Assembly (NCBI GenBank): GCA_037157565.1
Contig: JAZHRO010000026.1
Location: forward strand, 32,602,501-32,666,500
Reading direction: 5' to 3'
Origin: Thalassia testudinum
Lineage: Eukaryota; Streptophyta; Magnoliopsida; Alismatales; Hydrocharitaceae
DNA length: 64,000 nt
Position numbers and translations under genes: made by a program. This document shows positions 36,001-47,342 of the stretch, piece by piece (the stretch's first letter is position 1; every line of letters starts with the position of its first letter). Below the pieces are notes generated by a model that was not told the DNA's origin, ran no database searches, and saw only the letters and a program-made list of their open reading frames with translations.

Positions 36001-39000
36001 GGCATTCGACAGACCCAAGTATTCTTACATTCTATTTTTGTGACTAGTGGCCTAAGATTTTCTTGGTATTGAAGTGGTTTGACTAGGTTGCACCTCTCTT
36101 TCCCAAAGATAATTCACTCTACAGCTACTAGAGGAGGTTAGTCTTCTTGGAGTTAAGCTGTCAGGCATACCAATTGAGGCATCGTAAAAAGGCAGTCAAG
36201 ATGAGGATGATCCACTCTATGAAGATGTTACTAGATATCAGAGTTTGATTGAGAAATTGCTACACTTGACAGTAACTAGATCGGATATCAGCTTTGCTAT
36301 CACCAGAGCCAGCACATGCAAGCACCCCCTTATAGTCATTGGCACGATGTGTGTCTCATCTTAAGATACCTCAAGGGCAGTCCTGACTTAGGACTCCACT
36401 ATTGAGATTATGGTTCTATAGACATCATGGCCTACTCTAAAGCGAATTATGCAAGATTCATTGAGGATCGTAGATCTATTTCTGCATATGCAATTTTCCT
36501 TAGAGGGAATCTTATCTCATGGCAGAGGAAGAAGCAAACCGTTGTAGCTTGATCCAATGCAGAGGCAGAATACAGAGCTATGGCGCATGTTGCGTGTGAG
36601 ATAATGTGGGTTGGTTTCTTACAGGACCTCGGTGTCTCTACTTCTGCTCTAGTCCCGTTATATTGATAACAAATCCGCCACATACATTGCTTTTCCAATC
36701 CTGTTTTCCACGGGCAAACTAAGCATATTGAGGTAGACTACCACTTCATCCATAATGTTGTTCTGGAAGAAAGGATTAATACTCCATATGTCTCCTCCAA
36801 GCTACAACTAGCTGACATCCTTATAAAGGCCCTCAAGAGGAAGCATCGTGATTTCTTAGGCAGCAAATTGAGGCTAATGACCATCTATGTCCCAACTTGA
36901 GGGAAGTGTAGACATTCTATTAGTGTTAAATATTTTAGGGCCAAATTAATTAGGATTGGGTGTCCTACTATTTTTCGCCTTTCTTATTTTTGGTGAATCA
37001 TTATGTTTTATGATGTTTCCTTGTATATTTAAACCCTCTCTCTACGTAAAGAGAGCTACGGCTTTCTTTTCAAAACATAAAAAATAATCAAGTTGATCTT
37101 TTCCAACACTATACAAAAGAGACAATAAAATGCATAAAAGCCGGTCAAATAGGACAACTTAAGAGCATTCAAAGTTGACGCAATACCTGAAGTAGAGAGT
37201 TTGGAATTTCTATAAATCCCTGCATAAATAGATTTACTTTTGCAAGACTACTAGGTGGAACAGGAGTTATGATATAAAGTAGGTCTCTCGATGTGTCTAT
37301 GCCTCGTACAATCCCTGCATATAAGATATAAAGTAAAAACTGGTGTCTGCAGAATGAAAGATCTGCTAAGCTTTTTACATTTCCTTTTTTTGTGGGTTGT
37401 TTGGTGCTTTGTTTGGTTCCTTTTTTTGGTGGGGGGCTCCACGGAAGCCTGATTTTTAGACAGGAGTCCAACCACTCAACCACCATACAATAGTCTGATT
37501 TTTGGTGACTCAAATGTGGTGACTGACTTGAGTGCTTTCAAATGGAGATCACTAACGCAGAACTGATGGCTTAAAAAAAACGTAAGTGGTTGATTTGAAT
37601 TGATAAATGCAAATGCTGATCCACTACATGGTACTGACAAATTCACAAAACTTGGTGCGCAAGAATAGAACTCTTATACACTGAAAATTCAGAACAAGAT
37701 TGTAGCGCAAGCCAGTAATACCCAGTAAACTGAGCTCTACATGTGTATATTAAATTTGTCTGTATCAAAAAGTGAAGGTCTAAGCAAGAGTTTGGCGAGT
37801 TGATCAGGGAAACTGACATACGAAAGTTTATTAAGGATTTCTGCATTTATGCCATTAACTTTTTAGCAAGTAGACACTCACGATCAAATGGAGAGTTAGA
37901 ACATGACCCGAGTCCTGCATAATGTAAAGAAGGCTGACATAGGATTTTGGGTTTTGCTATGGCTCCTTGAACTTTTTACTTCACATAGATACCTATGCAA
38001 ATGTCATGATGTGACCCCTTACACGTATATTTTGGCAATTGATCTCAAAGAAACAAGAGGCATTGCCACTGAGTGAGAAAATGTTGACCTTAAATAGTTG
38101 AATGATAAGAATTATCCTACTCTGATTGTTGGAAATAAAGAAGACAAATAGTAATATCTACTATAAACATGTATAGACAGAATGAATCAGCTGCAGCAAA
38201 GGCATATTAGCTTGCACTGATGGTTAGATTCAATGCACAAAGATGGTCTCTTGTTGGGATACCAACTCAAAAGAACACAAGGTAAAGATGCATATCATTA
38301 ATTAGAGAAAAAGTGGCTTCAAGTAGTGTCCTTTTTGTTCCAATAAACCAAAACACAACCATTTCACTAGGTGTTATAATTACAAGCATAAACAAATATC
38401 CTGTAAATAGTGGGAAAAAAATATTTACCAAGTCCAACACACCAGGATGCCCAACATTCAGTTTCTCTGGACCCCTCAGAACTAACAGCCAAGCCTACAA
38501 TTGTTGCATTCAAACTGTGAAAGAATTCACTCTCTGGAACCTAAATCCACAAATTGGAAACAGAAAAATGGTATCAACACATATACAAATATAATAGCCT
38601 TATTGAATGTCTAGATGAAATTCTCTGCCCTCAACCTCTTGATTAAAGCAGTCAAAACACTCAACATTTGTCATTCCATAAACAAATCAGTCTTCTCAAT
38701 GCATGCTTTGAACCACAACAAGCAAACACCCATCGAAAGTTTCATAACTGATTATGCTAAGTTTCCAAGGTAATAATAGAAAGTAATGTGCTTACTTGGC
38801 AGTAAAGGTGCTTGACTTTAATCCCTGAAAAAGGAACTTCGTAAGGAGTAACGGAACAAAGAACATGAGCAAGTTCCTTGCTTGTTTGAACATTCATATC
38901 AAGCGGAATGCATTGCCGAAAATATGCCATGATTCTGATATCTCGTAAACTGCGGGCTTGCTTTTGCACTAGCACCCTATGAATAGTGGATGTCCATGTT

Positions 39001-42000
39001 AAAAGAGCATTTATAGAACTAGAAACTGAAATGCCAAGACAACCATGGTCCATGAATATGATTTACACAAATATACAAGACAACCATGGTCCATCAAAGA
39101 GTTACAGAAATTGCAAGTTCATAACTGTGCATTCGAAAATAAACATAAAAAATGTACAGGGGGAGAACGATGCAGAAGTGGTAATAATTCAAGGGCAAAA
39201 AAATGCATGAGAGAAACAACACAAAATTCAACCTCACTCCAAAAGAAATAGTTTTTGCAATGATATTAGGTAAACTAGTATACACCCAATGCTTTGGGTG
39301 GATAAGTACGTAACACAAAATTAACCTACTTGAATGGGCGGTGGGCCTATCATAAAAAGACCGACATTCAAATCTTACCTCAACAAAGAAAGGAAATGCA
39401 TTGCAAGAATATATCATTTTTTTAATACAATCATCATGTTAAGATAGTTTTCATTTAAATTAAGCTTTCCTCCAATAGTTTTCATTTAAATTAAGCTTTC
39501 TTCCAACATTTTCAAAAATAAATATGATATGTTAGAATCAAGAAAAACTTTTACATATCTCCAAAAGTCAAGCACACACCCCCATCTTCAAGGACCATTA
39601 TTCCCACTACTACACTAGATGAACTTTATAATAGAAGTATACGTGGTGGCTATTAGAAGATGATAATAATAATAATAAATAATAGTAATATATTATTATC
39701 ATAGATAATAATAATATATTAATATCTATTAAAGATAATAATATACAACCAATCAACATGGTAGCTATAGTGCCCACTTATATATTAAGATGAGAAGCAT
39801 GACCTCAATCTCATTCGACTATCTTGTAAGCTTGTAGCTCTAAAGACCATGACGACGGCAACAACAACAACAAGGCCTTTTCCCACGATAAGTGGGATCC
39901 ACTTTCCCTCCACTCAGATCTACATATAAATATACATAATGAAGATTCTATTTAAAACTACTTCATATTTAAAAAGATACTTTGTTTTGAAAATTTATTT
40001 AAACAGAAACAATTGAAAGTGGTTTGTTCATGAATCCATGTACAGAACATTAGTGGAAACCCCTTTTTAGCAGGTTTCAAATAAACTTTTATTTCTTTTT
40101 TGTTTTTTGACATCAGGGAGGCTCAACATCCATGCCCCATTAAACTTTCATAATTACATCCATGACCCTCAAAGACCCATTATTACATTTAGACCCTTGC
40201 AAACTTGTTAACCAAATATACTCATACCCCCAAGTTAACTCTCCATTAGATTTGGACCATCCACTTTAATGGCAAAAAGTTTGGAAATTAAATCAATACC
40301 CCCTTCCAACCTTTTCTTCTGTCTTCTTTCTTCCTCCTCTCTGCTCCTTCCTCCTCAAGCTTGGATTGCACCTTATTGTCGAACACCGCAATGGTAGCAT
40401 CGTCGAGATCCTCGTAGGAAATCCATCTGTTTCCTCCCTAGCTACCCTTCCTTGCAGTAGCATTGAAATCTTCATCGAGATCACCAACCGCATAACCACC
40501 CCTCTTGATCTCTCTTTGTTGCTGACAACTCATGGTCCTTTCTCACTCCTTCGATATCTCTTTCCGTTTGTTGCTCAATCCACCCCTCATGGCCCTCTCA
40601 CTCCCTCCCCCCTCAAACTCTCTCTATATTAGCTCAATCCATCACTCATGACCCTATCTTTCTCCCTCTCTATCCCTCTATCTCTTTGTGTGTTGCTCAC
40701 TACATCACTTATGACCCTCTCCCTCCCCCCCTTTTATATAGCTCAGTGCAGTCACAACGCCCTCAATCCATCTGCAGGGCCTCCTTCCCTACTTCCTCCC
40801 TAGCTACCGCTCCTTGCAACAGCATTGAAATCATTATCGAGATCTCCGATCGCATAACCACCCCTCACCCCTCTTGATCTCTCTTTGTTGCCACAACTCA
40901 TGTCCCTTTCTCACTCCGTCAATATCTCTTTCTAAGTGTTGCTCAATCCACTACTCATGGCCTTCTCTCACCCCCTCCCCCCTTAAACTCTCTCTCTCTC
41001 TTTGTCTATGCAACTCAATCCATCACCCATGGCCCTATCTTTCTCCCTCTCTATCCCTTTGTGTGTTGCTCACTACATCGCTTACGACCCTCTCCCTCCC
41101 CCCTCCTTCTATATATCTCACTGCAGTCACAACACCCTCTTCCTGCCCAATCACTCTCTCTCTCTTTAGATCTCTCTCTTTCCACAACTACGCTCATTTG
41201 AACCTACAAAATCAATCGGGTAGTGAGGTGGAAGTCAAGCCATGCTCGAAAATTGTAAGAGATTGTCGTGGAATGGACCATCGATCAGTTGAGAGAGGCT
41301 ATCAGAATTTGTGGAACTCATTAGCAAAGTAAGAGGGACCAGTGAAGGGCTACAGAGATTGTGGCCTCTCTCTCATGTAAGGGGAGGAGAGAGTTTCTTT
41401 CTTAGGGGGTTAATTGTAATTAGGAGTTGCAAATTAACAAAAGTAATGATCTTTTACTGTTTGATGTAATGGCAAGGGAATTTATGAGTAACAACATAAG
41501 TTTGTAGGAGTATGCATGAAATAACGAGGTATTGAGGGATATGGATGTAACTACAAAAGTTACGAGGCATATGTATGTAATTATGAAAGTTAAGAGGGGC
41601 ATGGATGTAAAAATCCCAAAAAATTATATGATCATTCTAACCATAAATCAAATTGATTGTACAAAATTGTACACTTAGCAATTAAATGGGGAGAGTTTTT
41701 AGCATAGGATACCACAATTGTAGTGTGACAATTAATGAATCATGTGGCATTGGATGATATAAAAATTAATGATGAACATTTATGGATGATAGTTCCATAT
41801 TTTACAAAATATGGATCAAAAGAGGTGCCACTTCCACTATTTCAACTAATATTCTAGCAATTTAAATCATCAATCCTTGGAAAAAAAATGTTGGATAAAT
41901 CTATGATTTATAACAAATTCCTGGATTCCAACATAGGTATTATGATCAAAATCAAATAACATTTTAAGAACTTAAAACCTATATATAGTGGTCTTTTCCA

Positions 42001-45000
42001 CGGGTGTCAATGAACAAGAGAGATTTTCCCACCATTATGGATTGATTGGATGAAACGATGTGTAACAACTACGTCTTTCTCCATTCAAGTGAATAGGAAT
42101 CCAACAAGTAGTTGGGTGCAACGCAGAAGGGGAGTAAGGTAAGGATATCCCCTTGCACCAATGCTATTTGTTCTGGCGGCAAATGCTTTGTCGAGATCCA
42201 CTTGTAGATCGTGATCTGGAGACCTTATTAGTGGCTTCTCGGCTTAAGGTGGGGGAGGGATTCAGATACTTCAGTTTGCAGACAATACCTTATTTTTTGT
42301 TCAGGGCTCGGCAGTGGAGGCGAAAAGGTTGCAATTGCTCTTAGATATGTACGGTAAGGCCTCAAGATTGCAGATTAACTTCTCCAAATCCACTTTCATG
42401 CCAGTCCACTTGTCTCCAATGGAGATGCAAGAGTGCGGGGCTGCCTTGTGCACCCCGATAGGATCCCTATCAATATCCTACCTCGGCCTCCCGTTGTCTA
42501 ATAAGAGGATTACTACTCAAAATTGGTCCACTCTCATTGCGAGAATGGAAGGAAGATTGTCAGGTTGGGCTTCGAAGGTGCTCTCTAGAGGCAACAAGCT
42601 TACATTGCGAAAGGCAATCCTTTCCTCCTTGCCATCCTATTTCTTATATGTGCTTGAAGTACCCAAGAAAATTGAGAAGATTTCTGGATTAATGGGGGAT
42701 TTCTTCTAGACTAATTTTGACTTCATAGGGAAGGGTGCTAAATTAGTGGCCTGGAGCAACATTTGCTAGCCAGTGAAGGAGAGTGGACTAGGAGTTAGAG
42801 ATGTTGGCACCATGAACGATAGTTTCCTTGCTAAGTAGGTCAACAAGTTGGTGCAACGTGGATAGGCCCTACTTGGATCGGTGTTTATGACATGTTACGG
42901 ATCCTCTCTGAGTTGGGATTAGATGGCCTCGCCCCTGTCTGGAGCTTCCCACTTCTATAAGGACCTGGCAAGGGTAATTCCTAAGATACAAAGATGCTTT
43001 TCACCTTATATTGGCATTGGTGATGTATTCAAATCTGGAAGGATGACTGGATGGGAGATGGGCCACTTAGAGACTAGTTCTCCATGGTGTTTGCTTTGGC
43101 CGCCGATAAGGAGGCAACGATAAAGGACTGTTAGGGTGGATTGTGGTGTCCTACGTTTGTGGGAAACTTATTGGATCAAAGAGCAAATGAACTCCAGAGG
43201 ATGCTTCAAGAGCTAGACATGTATGAGACCGAAGTGGGGGTAGATGCCTCCCTTTGGGATGGAGGAGATTTCACTATTCGAGAGGCATATTCTAGGCTAA
43301 GGGTCACTAGGTAGGTGACGAATGTTGATCTCTGAAGGGACTATAGGCTTATCTAGACGGCGAAGTGCCCACTGAAGATTAGAATCTTTCCTTGCCTGAT
43401 GCAAAGAGGTAGATTACTTGGTCGAAATGGCCATCGAATGTAGAGGAGTGCCCTTTGTGCTGTGCAGGTAAGGACATTGATCACTTGGTCTTTCGTTGTG
43501 CATTCTCCTCGCAGATTTGGAGGCACTTCAATTTTGGGTGGATTGAGTACACAAGTCAGAGCCAATTTTGGAGTTCTTTCAAGTATGGTAACATAAATGC
43601 GGGCCAGCATTCATTCAGATCTAAGAAGGAGAAGGCCAAGGTAGTGGCAGTCCTTTAGGGCATCTGGCTGGGGAGAAATGCGACGATCTTCAAGGGGCAG
43701 CATCCCTATGTTGAAAATTTTGTTGTTAACATTTCTTCTTTTGTTTGTTTATGGGAAAACCTTATGTAACTCTTTGATGCCTGATGACCCATTTTCATAT
43801 TAATTGATTTTGGATAATTATCATTTGGATAACCACCCTTTCACTTTTCAAAAAAAAAACTTAGAATCATTGGAGAGATAGCTCAATTCCGACTTTATCA
43901 TCATTGTAGTTTATATTCAGGAGCTCAAGCCTTGATACCTCTTGATCATGAAGCTTTTCATTGATTCATATCTTTCTGCTGATGGAATTTATTGATCCAT
44001 ATCTTTAATTTGTCTCCAATCATCAGTTTCCCAAATGAATGCTCAAATATCCTTTTTTCTTGGATAAGCAAATGGAAAGTCATTCGAGGTCAATGTCTAT
44101 GCCAGCATTTTATTGATGAAACAATCCAGGATCACCAATTACAACACGACCCCACATGTGCACAAGCATAAAAATCTCCTAAACAATACCATAAACACTT
44201 GGCTACTTCTACCTAAAGATGATATCGTTTTAAAACAACCACAAAGCTCCTCGTAGAAATGCAAAATGTTTCACCCTTTTGATCTTCGATCTGAAACAAC
44301 AAGCCCCCAATCCAATCCTTCCTGCTGCAAGACTCTCTTAGAAATCTAATTCCAAGGAAAATTCAACCCAATCGAACCAAGCATTCTCCAAAAGCACAGT
44401 AGCGAAAGGGCAGATGATAAAAGGATGGTGACAATTGTCAATACCCACTTCTCTTTTATAAGTATCCTCAATACCCACTTGACAAATAAGAGCAGGAATC
44501 ATCCTCAAGTTGAAAAATCCTCTGTCAATATTGCCTACTCAAGTTTATTCCCCTTCTAGGCAGCCAAGCAAGGATCTCGACATTCAACGGCATCTTTGTC
44601 TTTCAAACCATCCTAGTGTCCCTATTCAGCATACCATCCACAACCTGAGGGCTGTCATGTAAAAGGTTGTAAATTTCTTTACTAGAGCACTTGTCATCTT
44701 CCACAATACCCCCCATCCTTCTCCCATTCAAAGGAAAGAATTCCCAGATATCTTCCAAGTGAAGAAAATTCTCGAACTTTTTTTGTGAGGGAAAATTCAC
44801 CAAGTTCTGATCTGATATGTTCCATAAAAAAATTGGTGTCCGGGCCCTCCACGCACTGGTGAATCCCAATAAGAGCCCATTAATGCCTATAGATCTAGAG
44901 ACAACGAAAAAAAAGCCTTGGACATCTATGGAATAAAATCCCATGACCCATCCAATCATCGTAACAAAATTTGAAATCTGACTTGTCTCCAAACCATAAA

Positions 45001-47133
45001 AGACATTACCACCGACATCAAATGTATCAATCCCTTCCTAACAGGCAAAGTTCCTCTACTTGATGCCATCCTCCATCCTCTTCTCCCAATTTAAAACACC
45101 TACTATAACAAGCAAAGAAGACATTTGTCACAAGAGATGAACCTCCTCCCATAACCTTTGCCACCCACTTCGATAATAGAGCTTGATTCATGTCTCTTAA
45201 CTCCTTTGCTCCAACTCTAGGACTCGAGAAATTTGTATCACAGATAACAATGACCTCAAAAGCATCAATATACACCACTAGAAAGTACTCTGTCCCTTCA
45301 TCCTTCAAGCCACTGACTCAACTCCTTTACTACTGGGCCCTAGTCAACCATCCTGAGTAAAAATACCATTAAAAGAAGGCCCAAGTATGTTCGCACACAA
45401 CCATCTCACAAGGGTGCCCAACTCAATTACATAAGTTGCTACTTCATCGGACAAAGACTAGTCCTTTTTTCACAACATGGTCAGAGAAGCACCCAAAAAG
45501 TTCCACCAACCTCACCACCCAACAAGCAAACTCCACAAAACCTTTAAGAAAAAGCACGTCATCAGCATACTAAAAGACCAATGACATCAGACCACCCATT
45601 CCAAGTTGAGTGAGGCCTTGGAAGAGTCACTTTCACAAAGTCAAGAAGAGCACCTCACTAATGCATCAGTGCTACATCCAACCACCATCTAGCCTACTGT
45701 TCACCAATATAGAAAATGAAGACATGACACATTTTTTCATCCAAGTGATCTACCCATTTGGAAAACCCTCTTCCATTAAGGCACCCAAAAGAACTGCCAT
45801 CACAACGAGTTACACACCTTTGACAAGTCAACTTCCTGAAGAAACCATTTCACACATTGGCAACACCAATAGGAAACTTTTTCAAAAAAAAACACAAATA
45901 GGAAACAACCTCTAGAGAGATGACCACCTTATCCAACAGATGCCCGTCCTTGGTGAAGGCTGACTAGACCTTAATAATCAAACCATTCATTACCAACCTC
46001 AACCTACTCGTCAATTCTTATGCAATAATGAGGTAGATAACACTAGACAAGGAGATAGGTCTATTATGCTCCACCCTTTCAGCAGATTCCATTCTTGGTG
46101 AAAGAAAGAATGATTTGTTGAGATGTTGAAAACCACAACTTCCAGCACCTTCTTTTTTTAAAAAAAAAAATCCCGCCACAAACCCTTCCAAGATGCTCAT
46201 TATGCTCACCATGAACAATGTTCTAGAACTCCTTAAAAAAGAAAAGAGTGAACCAGTTAGGCCCAGGCAACCCTTTAGTATTTAATCCCTTTAGAGCCAC
46301 CAACACCCTGTACTAGGAGAGTGGTGTAATTGATCCCTCTTCCCCTATAAGTTTCCAACAATTTTAACAAAGTTTTTCTCTTGCTCTCACACCATGTACA
46401 GAGAAAAGAATGCAAGTAGAAGATATTACTTTTTAGTAGTTCTGGCAGTATTTTATAGCAAGTAGCTAAAAGGCATTTGTATTTAACAAACTAGAGAAAA
46501 AAAGCAGATAATTAAGTTTCCTTTAGGGGTTATTATTCGAAGAAAGATGTTTTCAAACCAAAGTTCATGTATTCTTAGTTGATTGGCTAAAAAATGAATT
46601 AATACAAAATAAAAATTTGTTCAGGCTGCGATGCATAGCTCAGCTCAATTAATGTGGAAAAATGTATGGTTTTCTTTTAGTTGTGATTGGTAGTACCGAG
46701 ATGCGCTTCATATAGAATAGGTTGAATTATATTTCAGACAAAAAAGGGGTCAGGCTGAACTCACGATCTATTAAAGCAATCTTTCCTTGCCGCATAAATT
46801 TCTATCACATTGATTGATGACTCATGGCCAGTATCCAACCAGAAAGCTCCACTTGGCAGATTCTTACTCTCAGCAGAGATACGTATCTGGACTACATGAT
46901 TGGGGCAAATATACTTCACCATTTCAACTAGGAGCTTAAAACCAACATCTAATACACAATAAATGAAAATAAAATGCTAATAAATATATCATAGTAGCAT
47001 ATTTTTGCAAATTTCTAGGGGACGCAGCTATTGCTAGAAAGGTGAACGATCAAGAATTCACAGGATAAGAAAAGGAAAAATCACCTGATAAGACAAGTAC
47101 CTTTCACCCAGCCAGGTGTGTTAATAACAAGAG
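27047..47133 (-). CDS. NOL9: NOL9/Grc3-like polynucleotide 5'-hydroxyl kinase, C-terminal half
   Basis: Six exons in order on the minus strand: 47133-47101, 46948-46765, 38976-38796, 38540-38429, 37314-37187 and 27106-27047 (TAA). Phases agree at all five junctions and no internal stop occurs. The first exon carries V-I-N-T-P-G-W-V-K, the conserved NTxGW motif of the Clp1/Grc3 family. Later hallmarks are L-L-V-E-M-V-K-Y-I-C-P, S-L-R-D-I-R-I-M-A-Y-F, P-Y-E-V-P-F, L-N-A-T-I-V-G-L, G-I-V-R-G-I-D and the terminal S-P-Y-M-S-R-N-V-L. This family phosphorylates RNA 5'-hydroxyls, with a role in ITS2 processing of pre-rRNA with Las1; function here is by homology only. The N-terminal part with Walker A is not found upstream inside the window. 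Introns are 152, 7788, 255, 1114 and 10080 bases and the two largest are filled with transposons. The acceptor of the first listed exon is AC rather than AG (see the AT-AC entry). The gene converges on PP2A. Confidence 0.85.
28610..29350. mobile_element. Possible hAT-like inverted-repeat element
   Basis: The left end (28610-28645, GTTGGATGTGGATGCAAATAT) is matched in inverse orientation by the right end (29318-29350, reverse complement GATGCAACTGGATGCAAATAT). Inner arms also share 'ggatat' and 'gatgcagatac' words in inverse orientation. No transposase frame is present. Flanks do not give an exact 8-bp duplication, so the boundaries are approximate. Confidence 0.45.
30400..30720 (+). repeat. 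Dispersed repeat, copy 1
   Basis: Aligns by eye, same orientation and moderately diverged, with 48105-48445. Shared words include 'ttcttattcttacata', 'gactacttttaccat', 'ggcatgcct', 'catcgaaat' and the end 'aataccttg/aaaaccttg'. Related shorter pieces occur at 29880-29980 and 47360-47500. Confidence 0.55.
33144..33401 (+). repeat. 5' LTR of the gag-less copia element
   Basis: 258 bases, paired with 36907-37108. Starts TGTAGACATTTTGTTAG and ends CTTTTCCAACA next to the primer site. Confidence 0.8.
33880..36900 (+). pseudogene. Copia pol remnant (PR-IN-RT-RH)
   Basis: Protease region reads W-V-V-N-S-T-A-S where active copia proteases have W-x-x-D-S-G-A, so the catalytic Asp is lost. The GAG-preintegrase and integrase are spread over two frames to about 34790 (S-Q-Q-N-G-V-A-K at about 34700). 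RT begins near 35470 (G-T-W-E-L-V) and carries YMDD at 35964. RNase H with A-E-A-E-Y-R-A is at about 36560-36580, and the tail D-I-L-x-K-A-L at about 36815. At least ten stops or shifts. Not functional. Confidence 0.8.
36907..37108 (+). repeat. 3' LTR of the gag-less copia element
   Basis: 202 bases, preceded by the purine tract CTTGAGGGAAG. Ends TTTTCCAACA. Confidence 0.8.
37315..38428. other. NOL9 intron, 1.1 kb
   Basis: AT-rich, no repeat or transposon recognised. A TGCAG/GACTCGGG site near 37915 looks like an acceptor, but the flanking exons already join in phase without it. Confidence 0.55.
39445..39506. repeat. 31-bp tandem duplication
   Basis: Two adjacent units beginning 'tagttttcatttaaattaag', differing at one base. 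Confidence 0.9.
39662..39740. repeat. AT-rich trinucleotide (ATA)n microsatellite
   Basis: Degenerate runs of taa/ata, for example gataataataataataaata, in the NOL9 intron. Confidence 0.8.
40100..41630. mobile_element. Inverted-repeat element with internal CT-rich tandem units
   Basis: 40130-40180 (CATCCATGCCCCATTAAACT, then TTCATAATTACATCCATG) is matched inversely by 41560-41612 (reverse complement CATCCATGCCCCTCTTAACT, then TTCATAATTACATACAT). The arms are at least 50 bases. The interior holds two roughly 360-base tandem units (see next entry). No transposase was seen, and exact ends and target duplication are not resolved. It is a MITE/MULE-like or foldback element inside a NOL9 intron. 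Confidence 0.55.
40431..41145. repeat. Two tandem units of about 360 bp
   Basis: The unit starting 'ttcctccctagctacc' at 40431 restarts at 40793, and both carry 'gcattgaaatc...atcgagatc', 'cgcataaccacccctc', 'cttgatctctctttgttg' and 'tttgtgtgttgctcactac' in order. CT-rich. They lie inside the inverted-repeat element. Confidence 0.8.
42024..43858 (+). mobile_element. 5'-truncated L1-type LINE
   Basis: Starts inside the reverse transcriptase (W-I-D-W-M-K-R-C-V-T at 42038 onward, compare the LINE at 58652-64000) and runs through R-R-G-V-R-Q-G, M-L-F-V-L-A-A-N-A-L, the catalytic box as F-A-D-N at 42275-42286 (last Asp lost), Y-L-G-L-P-L-S and a zf-RVT region (C-x2-C...H-L-V-F-R-C, about 43455-43500). 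The 3' end matches the other LINE ('ggataaccaccctttcactttt') and closes with an A10 tail. Frameshifts and stops are present. It is in the 7.8-kb NOL9 intron, antisense to the gene. Confidence 0.8.
44053..46400 (-). mobile_element. Second LINE remnant, different subfamily
   Basis: Minus strand. P-G-P-N-x-F-T-L-F-F-F-K at about 46270-46230, E-S-A-E-R-V-E-H-N-R-P-I-S-L-S at about 46090-46050, catalytic Y-A-D-D at 45558-45569, and D-M-N-Q-A-L-L-S-K-W-V-A-K at about 45200-45160. It ends in a short A-rich tail at about 44053-44064. Stops and shifts are frequent. It lies in the same NOL9 intron, tail to tail with the LINE ending at 43858. Confidence 0.7.
46401..46764. other. NOL9 intron, proximal part
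   Basis: AT-rich. Nothing recognised up to the GTGAGT donor at 46764. Confidence 0.5.
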
Positions 47134-47342
47134 GTAACAGTTAAGATCAATTCAAGTAAACTTTTGGGTCTCTTTTAGATGAAATGACTCCATAAAATAG
47201 GGACCACGTATAATAAAACAGTTGATGTAATGTTGTGAGACAAAAGTGATAGATCTTTGTCAAACCCGTAATAAAAATAAAAAATAAATAATAGAAATAC
47301 AAAATGATTTTTTTAAGGAAAAGCATGAATAGTTAAGGATAT
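47134..47342 (-). other. Candidate U12-type AT-AC intron of NOL9
   Basis: The exon at 47133-47101 has no AG acceptor in a usable frame. The bases before it read CTTAACTGTTAC, with a CTTAAC core like the U12 branch site (TTCCTTAAC) 8 bases from an AC end. 209 bases upstream the minus strand reads ATATCCTTAAC, matching the U12 5' splice consensus ATATCCTTT at eight of nine positions. The exon upstream of it is not recognisable and meets a stop within five codons in the needed frame. The alternative is a mutated AG acceptor in a dying gene. Confidence 0.35.

Larger units (their letters stand above)
33144..37108 (+). mobile_element. Degenerate Ty1/copia element lacking gag, in a NOL9 intron
   Basis: LTRs 33144-33401 and 36907-37108 (TGTAGACATT...CCAACA). 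The 5' LTR carries about 57 extra bases. A tRNA-Met-type primer site (TAGTATCAAAGC) follows at 33402 and the purine tract TTGAGGGAAG precedes the 3' LTR. Between the primer site and the protease remnant (about 33880) there are only about 480 bases, so gag is deleted. Order: degenerate protease, GAG-preintegrase, integrase, reverse transcriptase (YMDD at 35964-35975), RNase H. Stops and frameshifts occur throughout. It is antisense to NOL9, and its 3' end lies 78 bases from exon 37314-37187. No exact target duplication was found (flanks TATAA and CTATA). Confidence 0.85.
38977..40099. other. NOL9 intron, part with small tandem repeats
   Basis: Holds a 31-bp tandem duplication (39445-39475 and 39476-39506), a 19-base repeat 'caagacaaccatggtccat' at 39035 and 39076, and an (ATA/TAA)n microsatellite-like run at about 39662-39740. 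No exon recognised. Confidence 0.6.

Noticed and set aside
37905..37925. Possible extra NOL9 exon after TGCAG/GACTCGGG
   Set aside because: The exons at 38540-38429 and 37314-37187 already join in phase and give the conserved G-I-V-R-G-I-D motif without it.
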